Positions 54,383 to 63,621 of a DNA stretch of 64,000 nucleotides are shown in pieces (the stretch's first letter is position 1; each line of letters starts with the position of its first letter). This DNA comes from Holophagae bacterium (lineage in GTDB: Bacteria > Acidobacteriota > Holophagae > Acanthopleuribacterales > Acanthopleuribacteraceae), in contig JAJCXM010000008.1 in NCBI GenBank assembly GCA_029263455.1, forward strand, positions 186,001 to 250,000, in the 5' to 3' direction. The notes below the pieces were generated by a model. The model saw only the letters and a list, made by a program, of their open reading frames with translations. It was not told the origin of the DNA and searched no databases. The position numbers and the translations under genes are program-made.

Positions 54383-54889
54383 ATGCAAGTTTTGTTATTG
54401 ATCGCAATGTCAATGATGGCTCCGCAGCACACGGGACCGCGGACAATTTCTGGTAAAGTTTCTGAAGTCATAACCGGCTCTAAAATTGTCGTTTCCTCAA
54501 AAGGAAAGAGCTATTTGGTGACTCTTCGTGAGGCTGTTTGTCCCGAAGAGAGGCAGGCCGGATACGATATGGCATTGAGTTTTACCGAAGATAAACTCTA
54601 TGGCCAGTTTGTCATTGTTACGGTTGACCGTATCAACGACCAGATGGTGCTAGGAGAAATTCAATACGTTAATAATGGCAATATTTCATACGATCTGCTT
54701 GCCTCTGGCATGGCGTTCTGGAACGAGCCAGAGGCGAAACTTACCGCCTACCGCGAGCTAGGTAAGAAAGCCAAGAAAGCGAAGACAGGTATCTTTGCTA
54801 ATGGCGATGCTATTCCGCCATGGGATATTGCTGAGCACAATAATGCAGAACGTAAGAAAATCATGGAAGAAAAGAAGAAGAAAAACTAA
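54383..54889 (+). CDS. Thermonuclease-fold (SNase-like) protein, probably inactive
   Basis: The 168-residue product is taken from ATG 54383 (GGAG nine bases upstream); ATG 54368 is possible. It starts with a signal-like MQVLLLIAMSMMAP, then SGKVSEVITGSKIVVSSKGK and YLVTLREAVCPEERQAGYDM, the pattern of staphylococcal-nuclease OB folds. The C-terminus is lysine-rich. The usual RLxGIDxPE is altered to TLREAVCPE and the second catalytic arginine (GR..A) seems missing in DQMVLGEI. Nucleic-acid binding without cleavage is plausible. Confidence 0.65.
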   Translation: MQVLLLIAMSMMAPQHTGPRTISGKVSEVITGSKIVVSSKGKSYLVTLREAVCPEERQAGYDMALSFTEDKLYGQFVIVTVDRINDQMVLGEIQYVNNGNISYDLLASGMAFWNEPEAKLTAYRELGKKAKKAKTGIFANGDAIPPWDIAEHNNAERKKIMEEKKKKN

Positions 54890-55536
54890 TCAAGCAGCGC
54901 AAATGCCCTGACCGGGAATGACCCCATCCCATGAATTTTGGGTGGGGTCGCGAAAAAGCGGAAATGTTTTTCAGGCAGTTCGTCTAAACCACGTAGGTGT
55001 TCGACTATAGGGATGCCAGCACTCAATAGCGCCGTATGTACGGGTCGATCGGGGTTTCGGGTGTCATCGATATTTAGCGAGTCAATGCCGACAAGTATGG
55101 CTCCCTGATTGATAAGCACCTGTGCCGTTTCTTCTGTCAAGAATGGGTGTCCCTGACCGTAGGCTTGTGTTCCAAAATGCTCACTCCAGCCAGTGTGAAA
55201 AAGTACGGCCTTGCCAGCGATAGATATACCGGTTAAATGCAAAGGCTCAATTCCCTTAATGTCGTTGGGAATACGCACCACATGACCAGGTAAGTTTGCG
55301 ATTGATCCCAGGGGCAGCCCGGATACATCAATACCGTCAGGATGACGATGGAAGGGCGTATCCAAATACGTACCCGTGTTTGCAATCATCTCGATACGAG
55401 CGATGTGAAAAGCCGTCCCCTGTGAATAATTTGATGCGGAATCTTCGTGATTCATCCAAGCACCAATTTTGGGGGCAGGCAGGCCCGGGTAGGTAATCAA
55501 GCCATCGTGGATTTCGTGGCTTAGGTCAATCAACAT
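54886..55536 (-). CDS. Cyclase-family (kynurenine formamidase-like) hydrolase
   Basis: The 216-residue product starts MLIDLSHEIHDGLITYPGLP. The metal motif is ANTGTYLDTPFHRHPDG, the NTGTYLDTPxH variant of the cyclase family's HxGTHxDxPxH. Further conserved are KAVLFHTGW, LVGIDSLNIDD and VHTALLSAGIPIVEHL. Members hydrolyse formyl-kynurenine, isatin or similar amides. The gene overlaps the convergent SNase-like gene by four bases. Confidence 0.88.
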   Translation of the reverse strand: MLIDLSHEIHDGLITYPGLPAPKIGAWMNHEDSASNYSQGTAFHIARIEMIANTGTYLDTPFHRHPDGIDVSGLPLGSIANLPGHVVRIPNDIKGIEPLHLTGISIAGKAVLFHTGWSEHFGTQAYGQGHPFLTEETAQVLINQGAILVGIDSLNIDDTRNPDRPVHTALLSAGIPIVEHLRGLDELPEKHFRFFATPPKIHGMGSFPVRAFALLD

Positions 55537-55599
55537 GGGCGACTCCTAGGTAAGTTGATATAGGCTAGACTAGCATTTATGATGTCGGTGGAGTCAGCG

Positions 55600-57633
55600 A
55601 TGGAACAAATTTTACCTACAACCTGTCCTATGGACTGCCCAGATACCTGTTCATTGAACGTTACCGTGCGTGACGATGAAGTGATTAAGATTGCCAGTCG
55701 TACGCAGGGAAACCCCATTACGACTGGGTTCATTTGTTCGAAAGTCGCTAAATTTAATCGCCGAGTAACGCATAAAAAGCGACTCACTAAACCTCTACGT
55801 CGTATTGGACCGAAAGGGTCTGGCCAATTCGAGGTTACAAGCTGGTCAAGCGCCATCTCCGAGATCGCCGACCGCTTTTCCCAGTGTCGAGCAAATTTTG
55901 GCGGTGAATCTATCCTGCCGTATCACTATGGCGGTTCTAACGGTTTTCTCACCGATGATTTTCTAGATGCCGTTTTCTTTTCAAGGCTGGGTGCCTCGCG
56001 CTTGGACAAGACCATCTGTGCCGTTCCGACATCTATGGTATCCGCTGATATGTATGGCAAGATGCCTGGCGTTGCGTTTCAGGACTACCCACACGCGCAA
56101 CTGATCGTTATTTGGGGCGCAAACCCAAAGGCCTCGAACATTCACTTGGTTCCTTACCTAAAACAAGCTCGCAAGAACGGTGCTTTTATTATGGTGGTCG
56201 ATCCAATTAATCATTTTTCAGATCGTGAGATTGATTTACATGTTCCGATTCAACCGGGTGCCGATGCTCCATTTGCCTTGGCGCTGATTAATCACTGGCG
56301 ACAGTCAGGCAAGATCAAGCAATCGTTCTTAGATCAGTGGACAGAGGGCCAGGATCAATTGTGGCAGGCATCTGAATCGTGGAGCGTGGCTGACGCCTGT
56401 GCGGTTTCCGGTGTCTCAAGGGACGTTTTTGAGCAGGTATCTGAAGTGATGACGAAGTTGAGTCCAGCGGTTTTGCGCTGTGGTTGGGGCTTGGAGCGCA
56501 ACCGGTACGGCGGCGTTGGCGTAGCTTCTGTGCTTGCTATTCCTGCCGTTCTGGGCTGGTTTGGTCAAAAAGCCGGTGGTTACACGATGAGTAACAGTGG
56601 CGCCACGCCATTTAATTTCGAAGCGGTGGTCGGACCTATCGACAAGCGTCCTCGCTTACTGAATATGACTCAGCTAGCAAGGCATCTGAATGGTCCATTG
56701 GACCCGCCCATTAAGGCACTCTATGTCTATAACGCCAATCCAGTTGCGACCGTACCAGACCAACGTGGCATTATTAGGGGATTGGCTAGAGATGACTTGT
56801 TCACGGTGGTACACGAACAAGTACAAACCGATACCGCGGATTGGGCAGACATTGTTCTGCCTGCCACGACGTTTCTGGAACAGTGGGACATTAGGCGAGC
56901 TTACGGTGCCTATGTCATTGGCGGCGTCAAACCGGTCATTACCCCCCGCGGGGAAGCGCGTTGTAACAATGACGTGTTTGCGGCTCTGGCTAAAGCCATG
57001 TCGTTTGACGATCCCTGTTTCAGTTGGAGTGAAAAGCAACGTATGGAGGCCATCATAAGTGGCGTCCAATTGCCCGAAGGTCAGGAGCTTGATCCGGACC
57101 TCATGCATGGTGGCCAGATGCAATCAATCCTCTTCAACGAAAAGACGCCAACGCAGTTTGTTGACCAGTTTCCCCGTACAGCGAACCAAAAGATCAATTT
57201 GTTTCCGGCCTGTCTTGGGCCCAGCGGTTACCAGTGGCAAGCGCCAAAGAAAAAGAATGGTCAACTGAGCATGATCACACCGGCCTCAGGCAAATTGATC
57301 TCAAGTACTATGGGCGAGCTCCATCTAAAGCGACTCGAGGTTTCGATACACACGCGGGACGCTGGTGAAAGAGGAATCGAGCATGGTGATGCGGTCAAAG
57401 TATGGAATGAATTAGGCGAAGTTCATTGCTATGCACGTGTCCATAACCGTGTCTCTGTTGGCGTTGTCTCGATGCCCAAAGGCGCCTGGCTCGCTTCATC
57501 GTTGAACGGCTCAACTTCCACGGCACTTTGTCCAGACGATGTGGGGAATACGGGTGGTAATGCCTGTTTTAACGATGCAAGAGTTTGGCTTGAATTAAGC
57601 CAAGAACCCAAGCAAGATCCTACGGATCTTTGA
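55600..57633 (+). CDS. Molybdopterin oxidoreductase
   Basis: The 677-residue product is taken from ATG 55600 with GGAG six bases upstream (ATG 55579 possible). The 4Fe-4S motif is TTCPMDCPDTCSLNV ... GFICSK (CxxxCxxxC plus a distal Cys). Molybdopterin domains follow: LIVIWGANPKASNIH, ALYVYNANPVATVPDQ, DWADIVLPATTFLEQ. A C-terminal dinucleotide-binding domain (ERGIEHGDAVKVWNELGEV) ends it. It lacks a Tat signal, so it is cytoplasmic. The electron acceptor and substrate are unknown, as no partner subunits lie nearby. Its end overlaps the next gene by 14 bases. Confidence 0.9.
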   Translation: MEQILPTTCPMDCPDTCSLNVTVRDDEVIKIASRTQGNPITTGFICSKVAKFNRRVTHKKRLTKPLRRIGPKGSGQFEVTSWSSAISEIADRFSQCRANFGGESILPYHYGGSNGFLTDDFLDAVFFSRLGASRLDKTICAVPTSMVSADMYGKMPGVAFQDYPHAQLIVIWGANPKASNIHLVPYLKQARKNGAFIMVVDPINHFSDREIDLHVPIQPGADAPFALALINHWRQSGKIKQSFLDQWTEGQDQLWQASESWSVADACAVSGVSRDVFEQVSEVMTKLSPAVLRCGWGLERNRYGGVGVASVLAIPAVLGWFGQKAGGYTMSNSGATPFNFEAVVGPIDKRPRLLNMTQLARHLNGPLDPPIKALYVYNANPVATVPDQRGIIRGLARDDLFTVVHEQVQTDTADWADIVLPATTFLEQWDIRRAYGAYVIGGVKPVITPRGEARCNNDVFAALAKAMSFDDPCFSWSEKQRMEAIISGVQLPEGQELDPDLMHGGQMQSILFNEKTPTQFVDQFPRTANQKINLFPACLGPSGYQWQAPKKKNGQLSMITPASGKLISSTMGELHLKRLEVSIHTRDAGERGIEHGDAVKVWNELGEVHCYARVHNRVSVGVVSMPKGAWLASSLNGSTSTALCPDDVGNTGGNACFNDARVWLELSQEPKQDPTDL

Positions 57634-58489
57634 TCCCTAAATCATTTCGATGGTAGGCATCGTCCACACCGTTTAGGTTCCAATAAGCCAAGCGTTTTGT
57701 ATGAGTAAGCACGGCACGTGTTTTCAATATTTGTGGGTTTGCGCCAAAGCCGCTAGGTCCTTCAGCGGACCATTCGCGGACGATGTGCGGGAACGCTTGA
57801 TCGAAGTGAAAACTCAGCTTTCGCATCAGGTCGGGATAATCAAGCGTGTATAGAAATAGTGATCCTTCCTGACTGAGCTTGCCTGTTGCTTTTACGACCT
57901 TAAAAGACTGATGCCTCAAGCGTATGAATTGTGTGCCAGGGAAGATGGTGAATTCGCCGACGGGGAGCTGTTGGGGATCAAGACGAATCACATTCCATAA
58001 ACCATCTTCAGTGTATTTAGCCTTGATGGTGGCTTGTTGATCGCCTTCCGCCTGAAAATATGAATGACTGACTATCTGCCATGCGGAGTTTCGACGATTC
58101 ATTTGCAGATAGGTTTGGCCGCACCACTCTTGCACGGAAGTGGATATTTTTAGGGGTTGGGTCAAGTTGTCGATCGGCGTAAAGATAGATGACATCAGCG
58201 TATAGGGATAGATACCTGTCAGATAGCTGCGCGTGAAATTGAGTTTAAGTACGGAAACAGATTGATCTTTTGGGCCATATTCGTGTTTGACTTGCGGATC
58301 TGTTAAGAAGTCCTCGGTGACAAAAATGAGCATGGCATCGCCGCGGTGGATTTCTCCATAACGTGCTTGTTCCAATTGGTAATGGTTGAGTTCAGCTAAT
58401 CCTGTATACCAGTAATCGGCGAAGTTTTCTTTGCTGCTCTGGGCGTGTAGTAGGGTGCAAGCTATTGTTATTACAATGGTTTTCCACAT
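57620..58489 (-). CDS. Secreted protein of a family often mislabelled as septum inhibitor Maf
   Basis: The 289-residue product starts MWKTIVITIACTLLHAQ, a signal peptide, at 58489 with AGAGGA upstream. It contains LEQARYGEIHRGDAMLIFVT, VSVLKLNFTRSYLTGIYPY and STSVQEWCGQTYLQMNRRNS. These match a secreted family found mainly in Bacteroidota, where it is often mislabelled. It does not look like a Maf nucleotide pyrophosphatase. Function is unknown. It is the last gene of the leftward operon from 60889. Confidence 0.75.
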   Translation of the reverse strand: MWKTIVITIACTLLHAQSSKENFADYWYTGLAELNHYQLEQARYGEIHRGDAMLIFVTEDFLTDPQVKHEYGPKDQSVSVLKLNFTRSYLTGIYPYTLMSSIFTPIDNLTQPLKISTSVQEWCGQTYLQMNRRNSAWQIVSHSYFQAEGDQQATIKAKYTEDGLWNVIRLDPQQLPVGEFTIFPGTQFIRLRHQSFKVVKATGKLSQEGSLFLYTLDYPDLMRKLSFHFDQAFPHIVREWSAEGPSGFGANPQILKTRAVLTHTKRLAYWNLNGVDDAYHRNDLGIKDP

Positions 58490-58500
58490 GATGGTCCTCT

Positions 58501-59319
58501 TTATCCACAATCTACTTCTATCTCAAAACCGGCGTGTTTCCTGATGTTGATAACGCCGTCCTCAAACATAAGGTATTGGCCTTTAATTCCAACTAACTGA
58601 GATGTGAGGCAGGGCTGCTTTAGCAGATCCCATGACTTTAATTTAAATGCCTGCTGGTTATTTGGGTAGTCAATGACCAAAGGATCGAAGTCAACGGCTT
58701 CGATGGCGCCTTCAAGTTGCAGATCCGCTTGTGTTTCCATTAACCAAGTTTGCATGGCTGCGTGGCTGCCCTCAATATCTGCATCGCAATGGTCGCCCCG
58801 CAACATAGCGCGCCAATCGGTTCGATCGGCGACTCTTTGTTTACACGCCACTTCTAAGAGACCCGAATCACGACGACTCTGTACCCGAAACAGGGCCGCA
58901 GCGACGCGGGCTCCTTGATCGATCCAGCGAGTAGGTACCTGGGTAGATCTTGTGATGCCAACTTTCAATCCAGAGGAAATAGCTAAATAGACGATATGTG
59001 GTTTCAAGCAATGGTCTTGTGCCCAGGTCGGTTCGCGGCAGGTTCCCAGGTGAAAATGACACAGTTCAGGCCGAACAATGCATTGATCGCACTGGGCTAG
59101 TTTCCTAAGACAGGGGAAGCAATAGCCTTGGTTATAGGTTTTTTTGATCTTTCTTGCGCAGTGAATACAAGCGATACGTCCGGTGAAGCGCAATTGCACG
59201 GTTTTTCCAATCATCGAATTCATCGGCAATAAAACATCGTCTAACGGTAATTGATAGCTGACGGGACTCTCCAGCTGTGTGCGCATTTTGCGGGCGAATC
59301 CGGATAAGGTCTTGGCCAT
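58501..59319 (-). CDS. DUF2797 zinc-finger protein
   Basis: The 272-residue product shows the DUF2797 layout: VQLRFTGRIACIHCARKIKK, YCFPCLRKLAQCDQC and LCHFHLGTCREP form cysteine-rich zinc sites (about residues 48-98), followed by VYLAISSGLKVGITRSTQVP, a GIY-YIG-like segment, and a beta-rich end. Biochemical role is not established. It overlaps the LOG gene stop as TAATG. Confidence 0.87.
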   Translation of the reverse strand: MAKTLSGFARKMRTQLESPVSYQLPLDDVLLPMNSMIGKTVQLRFTGRIACIHCARKIKKTYNQGYCFPCLRKLAQCDQCIVRPELCHFHLGTCREPTWAQDHCLKPHIVYLAISSGLKVGITRSTQVPTRWIDQGARVAAALFRVQSRRDSGLLEVACKQRVADRTDWRAMLRGDHCDADIEGSHAAMQTWLMETQADLQLEGAIEAVDFDPLVIDYPNNQQAFKLKSWDLLKQPCLTSQLVGIKGQYLMFEDGVINIRKHAGFEIEVDCG

Positions 59320-59885
59320 TAAATACTCGTTAGTTTCTTGTTACTGTGACGCATTAAATCGAGTAGCTGTTGGCAATCATCTGCGACTTGAAGTTGATTG
59401 CGTGACGCCTGTGGCATGAAACCATGGGCGACCACCTGGTCTAAGAAGGCAACTAGTTGGTCGAAGTATCCTGCTGTATTAAGCAGCCCTAGGGGTTTCT
59501 GGTGAAGTTTTAGCTGACTCCAGGTCCACATCTCGCACAGTTCATCTAGGGTTCCAATGCCACCTGGCATAGCAATAAAGCCGTCAACTAACTTGGCAAT
59601 GGTGGCCTTTCGTTCATGCATGGTTTCCACTTGGATTAATTGTGTGAGCCCTAAGTGCGCGACCTCACGCTCCATTAAGAAATTAGGTATGACGCCAATC
59701 ACTTTGCCGTGTCTTGCCAGCATGGCGTCTGCAATGGTTCCCATCAGGCCCACGTTGCCGCCGCCGTAGACCAGTTCAATATGGTTATCCGCCAAATAGC
59801 GGCCTAGAGCTTGGGCAGCCAATTCGTATTGCGGGTGGTTGCCTTTTCGAGCGCCACAAAAAACAGCGATCCGCTTAAAGCCCAT
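59319..59885 (-). CDS. LOG-family (TIGR00730) nucleotide phosphoribohydrolase-like protein
   Basis: The 188-residue product has RIAVFCGARKGNHPQYE, VYGGGNVGLMGTIAD and the hallmark MPGGIGTLDELCEMWTWSQL (PGGxGTxxE). These are intact, so it should cleave the ribose 5'-phosphate from nucleoside monophosphates (cytokinin-activating LOG type). It overlaps the stop of the upstream gene as TAATG and is followed at once by the DUF2797 gene. Confidence 0.92.
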   Translation of the reverse strand: MGFKRIAVFCGARKGNHPQYELAAQALGRYLADNHIELVYGGGNVGLMGTIADAMLARHGKVIGVIPNFLMEREVAHLGLTQLIQVETMHERKATIAKLVDGFIAMPGGIGTLDELCEMWTWSQLKLHQKPLGLLNTAGYFDQLVAFLDQVVAHGFMPQASRNQLQVADDCQQLLDLMRHSNKKLTSI

Positions 59886-60889
59886 TATCGATCCGTTGGC
59901 TGCGATTGCTGTATTTCAACGATGAGTGGCCGGTGATCAGACACGGTAAAGTGATCTCGCACTTTAAAATGTTCTGTATCCCATAAAGGAATGACTCGTG
60001 TTCGAATGCAGTCCTCATTTTTGGGGCAGTGCCCGACGAGTGAATTGGAAACAAGGATATGGTCGATGACGTTGTATTCCCCGCGGAAGTTGTAGGTCCA
60101 ACGCGAACTCCAGTCATCTGAATCAATGTAGCGCCTGTCTGCTGTTTGGATGAGGGCTTCGAAGATGTCGTGGCGGCCTCGAATTCGTTTTATGGCGGGC
60201 TGACCGATGTCGTCATTGAGGTCACCCAAAACGATCACGTGTTCTCCGCTCTGCAGAAGTGGTAGATAGGCACGGCGTACGATTGTCGCTTGTGCTATAC
60301 GTCGCTCGTCTTTGTCGTGCCCGCCCATTTCGCTGGTCAGATGAACACCAAACAGATGAATTAATTGACCGTTGGCGTCCGCCGTTACGTGCAACCCTTT
60401 TTGAACAAAGGCCTCGTGTTCGGTGTAAGGGTCATCCATCTCAGCGTCATAAAAGGCGCGACCTTCTATGCTATCCGATACCATTTCTAGCGGAAATCGG
60501 GACATGATGGCCACGTATTGACCGGTAAAAGTATCTTTACTGTTACAAACCTTGAGGAAGGGAAAATCGTGCCCAAACTTCTTAAACGCCTTTTGTAAAG
60601 CGATCGACTCTGTTTGGTTACCAATTTCCGTGAAACACCAAATATCGACCTTTAGGTCTGATAATGAGCGGGCGACGGCCTCTGTCGCTTCCAAAAACTT
60701 CTGCTGTCGAAAACTGGCATCCCACTTTTGTATCTCGTTTGCATCTTCGAGTTCAAAACGATAGCCATACTTAATTTGGATTCGTGAGACATTGAGGAAC
60801 TCGCAATTGAAAGTCCCGACCCGTAAAGGCTCGCTTGCTCCCAGAGGAATAGCGATAAGCAGGGACAACGTTATAAATAGCCGTGACAT
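59885..60889 (-). CDS. Secreted endonuclease/exonuclease/phosphatase-family protein
   Basis: The 334-residue product has a signal peptide (LFITLSLLIAIPLGASE), then LRVGTFNCEFLN, WCFTEIGNQ (catalytic Glu), LFGVHLTSEMGGHDKDE, VIVLGDLNDDIGQP (GDxN) and TVSDHRPLIVEI (SDH). All key motifs of the family are present. It could act on nucleic acids or phospholipid head groups outside the cytoplasm. It is the first gene of a leftward four-gene operon. Confidence 0.9.
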   Translation of the reverse strand: MSRLFITLSLLIAIPLGASEPLRVGTFNCEFLNVSRIQIKYGYRFELEDANEIQKWDASFRQQKFLEATEAVARSLSDLKVDIWCFTEIGNQTESIALQKAFKKFGHDFPFLKVCNSKDTFTGQYVAIMSRFPLEMVSDSIEGRAFYDAEMDDPYTEHEAFVQKGLHVTADANGQLIHLFGVHLTSEMGGHDKDERRIAQATIVRRAYLPLLQSGEHVIVLGDLNDDIGQPAIKRIRGRHDIFEALIQTADRRYIDSDDWSSRWTYNFRGEYNVIDHILVSNSLVGHCPKNEDCIRTRVIPLWDTEHFKVRDHFTVSDHRPLIVEIQQSQPTDR

Positions 60890-61019
60890 AAAACCTCGTC
60901 AGTCAATTGATGGAAGATCATTATAGCGGCATGCGTTGAATCAAACGCGCTTGCCGTCGAATTTAATAACGTGATTTGGCCGCCATAAGTTAACGAAAAT
61001 CTAGTAGCCGGTAGTGCGG

Positions 61020-62300
61020 CTATGTCGTCTCAGGCTCGCGGTCATGCTTAACTGGGAACAACGGCACTGTGTCACCTTTCTTGTAAAGCCGGCGCTCGCC
61101 TAAGTTTGCTACCATACCTGCTTGAAGCTGATAACGAATGCGGGACACGATATAGTCGAAATTTTGTCTTACGTTTGAGTTGGTGGCGTCACCGTAGAGT
61201 TTCTCGATCGAATCCAATTGGGATAACAAGGCGTCTGAAGTATCGAAGTCGACGGCTTTTGTCTTTTCGACCACCTTATTCTGTCGCGCTTCTGTCTTGC
61301 GTTTCAAGCCGCTAAGTACGTATAACTCATTTAACTTATCATCCAAAACCGACCCTTCGTCGATCTTCTTTTCCTTCATTTTGGGCGGCCGTAGCAGGTA
61401 TGGCATTCGGTCAACATTGGACTGGTTGTAAGCCTGGGATTCAATAATCCAACCGAGGTTTTGGATATTCATTTTTGGCGACAGTGATCGCGAGATGTTC
61501 TCAACAAAAGGTTGAATAATCTTGTGAAACGAATCTTCAATGCCATCGAAACGGTTGAGTACGTAAAAAACATCGAAATGGCGAATCATACTGTGGAGTA
61601 GATGGGCGACGGGGTGACCTGGATATTCGTTTCGGATATTGTCGAAAAACGCGTCTAAATTATCGATTTTGTCACTGTAAGCGTCCTCGGTTTCATCAAT
61701 TAGGCCCTTGATCTTGTGGTAATTCAATTTTCCTTGTGGAAACGACTGAAAGAGGGGCGAGTTTGGATAAAAAAGCGAGCGCAGACGTCTAAATATTAAG
61801 GTCTTGACGATATTTGAGGCCGCCAGTGTGGCTGCCGGATGAGTAGGTGTAAATACCAGCACGCCACTATTGGTGTGTGGCAAAAAGTCTAGCACCCCTG
61901 GATCGATACCTGCCTTCAAGTCCAGTATGATGAATTCACCAGGTAGGTGGTTGATGGCGTCGATGAGCTGGCCCCGCGCGGAGTCATTCATGTTCGCGAT
62001 ATCGTCAACAAGATGCAGGGGCGAAGCAATGAAACCGAAGTTTTTATAGTGGCCTTGCGTGTCTAGCGCGGGCGTCAACGGTGTGATGCATTGTTCCAGC
62101 GATATACGTTTGCGAAAGAAGTGATATAAGTCATATGCGACAGGCGATTCTATGACGCTGCGTACCGAAGAGGTACCCGTATCTAGATCAACCAATATCG
62201 TCCGTCCAAAGCGCGACAACGATAGGGCGAGGTTAATGGCGAATGTCGTTTTGCCGACACCGCCTTTTCCTGAAGATATCGGAATGATCCGCTTCTGCAT
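61020..62300 (-). CDS. MinD/ParA-type ATPase with long C-terminal extension
   Basis: The 426-residue product starts IIPISSGKGGVGKTTFAINL, with the deviant Walker A KGGVGKTT. Switch-like segments TILVDLDTGTSS and GEFIILDLKAGIDPG follow, and VLVFTPTHPAATLAA. About 100 extra residues follow the ATPase core (about residue 320 on), rich in Lys, Asp and Gln, with no clear amphipathic membrane-targeting helix. It is longer than MinD or FlhG (about 270-300). It is divergent from the PP2C gene, with which it may share regulation. Confidence 0.87.
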   Translation of the reverse strand: MQKRIIPISSGKGGVGKTTFAINLALSLSRFGRTILVDLDTGTSSVRSVIESPVAYDLYHFFRKRISLEQCITPLTPALDTQGHYKNFGFIASPLHLVDDIANMNDSARGQLIDAINHLPGEFIILDLKAGIDPGVLDFLPHTNSGVLVFTPTHPAATLAASNIVKTLIFRRLRSLFYPNSPLFQSFPQGKLNYHKIKGLIDETEDAYSDKIDNLDAFFDNIRNEYPGHPVAHLLHSMIRHFDVFYVLNRFDGIEDSFHKIIQPFVENISRSLSPKMNIQNLGWIIESQAYNQSNVDRMPYLLRPPKMKEKKIDEGSVLDDKLNELYVLSGLKRKTEARQNKVVEKTKAVDFDTSDALLSQLDSIEKLYGDATNSNVRQNFDYIVSRIRYQLQAGMVANLGERRLYKKGDTVPLFPVKHDREPETT

Positions 62301-62490
62301 TCGTCGGTCGCCTCAAACCTCTCAGAGATAGGGCTTTGCATGACTGTTAAGGCCCAAATCTTAACATGATGTTATCTGTGAACGTGAAGTTTGAAGCCAG
62401 ATTTTGCTTGAAATGACGCATGTGCTGGCGTGTCAAACATTCAATGCATAGAATATGAGAGCCGCTTAGCGGTAGAATTAGGCGTGAGCT

Positions 62491-63609
62491 ATGAATATTC
62501 TACGAAGCCTTAAAACCATGGTAACGCGTATGGGCTCTGAGAAGAGTGCTGCTGGCGTCCCAGAAACCCAGGTCTTTCACTCCATTGCCGGTGATGGCCT
62601 CGTCATTGATGGTGAAGGATGTTTGTCGTTAAAGGCGATGACCTATCAATTCCAATTTGGTGATGGACTAGCTGTTGGCGCTGCAGCGACTGATTTGGGC
62701 ATGGGCAAATCGCCTAGTGAAGACGCGGTGGTCGTCGTTCCTAATGCGTCATTTGCAGCCGTCATTGATGGCGTTGGTGGCTATTGGGGCGGTTATCAGG
62801 CGGCCCGTTTTTTTGGCGAAGGGTTTCGACGTTTTCCTGCCGATTTTGACAAAGCCATTAATCATGCTCAATCACGGCTAAAAGATATGCGCTTCGAAGA
62901 TAGCCTAAAGCTGTATGGAAGTAGTGCCTGTTTCATTTCGGCTCGGGTTTATGAGCAGGGACAGTCGCAGATGTTAGAGGTTGGGCAATGTGGCGATTGC
63001 CGTATCATTCTGTTTAGAAAGAACGGCGATGTGATTGAGTCAGAGGATGAATCTTACGTAAATGACTTGGTGCAGAAAGAGCTTATTTCACCTGACCAGG
63101 CCACGTATCACGAAATGCGTAATCGCATCACTAATTCCCTGCGCTTGGCGTTCAAGAATGAGGTCACTATCAACCCTGGTTTTCGGGTGAATGGTGAACC
63201 GAATAAACTGACGCTTCCGTTTGAAGTCTACTCCGGCGATCGACTGTGTTTACTATCTGACGGTGTAGGCGACAATCTAACGCCCTTAGAGATTCGCAAA
63301 GCGATCGCAGATAAGACACCAGCCGAGGCCGTTGCAGAAATTTCAGACATTACTTCGAAACGGATGGCTGACGGTTCCTCTATCGTTGAAAACTTGATTC
63401 GAAACTATTTGCGTGCTCACGAGAAACTGGAAAGCGAATCCAGCTTAACGAAAGCCATGACCAAGATTCGCGATAACTCTAGTCAATACCACTGGCTTTT
63501 TAACGCAATCTTCCAACGCGCGCGCCATGCATTTGGGCGTTTTCCAGATGGCTACGTCAGCAAACCTAGTCGAGACAATCGCGCTTTAGTCATCATTGAT
63601 TTTCTTTAG
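62491..63609 (+). CDS. PP2C-type serine/threonine phosphatase
   Basis: The 372-residue product has KSPSEDAVVVVPNASFAAVI then DGVGGYWGG (metal site DGxGG) and CLLSDGVGDNLTP (SDG). The usual segment GDCRIILFR is also present. So the PP2C metal ligands are largely kept. An N-terminal stretch of about 60 residues and a C-terminal helical part (about 300-372) are extra. Soluble and cytoplasmic, as no membrane helix is seen. No partner kinase lies in the window. It is divergent from the MinD-like gene. Confidence 0.87.
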   Translation: MNILRSLKTMVTRMGSEKSAAGVPETQVFHSIAGDGLVIDGEGCLSLKAMTYQFQFGDGLAVGAAATDLGMGKSPSEDAVVVVPNASFAAVIDGVGGYWGGYQAARFFGEGFRRFPADFDKAINHAQSRLKDMRFEDSLKLYGSSACFISARVYEQGQSQMLEVGQCGDCRIILFRKNGDVIESEDESYVNDLVQKELISPDQATYHEMRNRITNSLRLAFKNEVTINPGFRVNGEPNKLTLPFEVYSGDRLCLLSDGVGDNLTPLEIRKAIADKTPAEAVAEISDITSKRMADGSSIVENLIRNYLRAHEKLESESSLTKAMTKIRDNSSQYHWLFNAIFQRARHAFGRFPDGYVSKPSRDNRALVIIDFL

Positions 63610-63621
63610 ATCAGGCGATCA

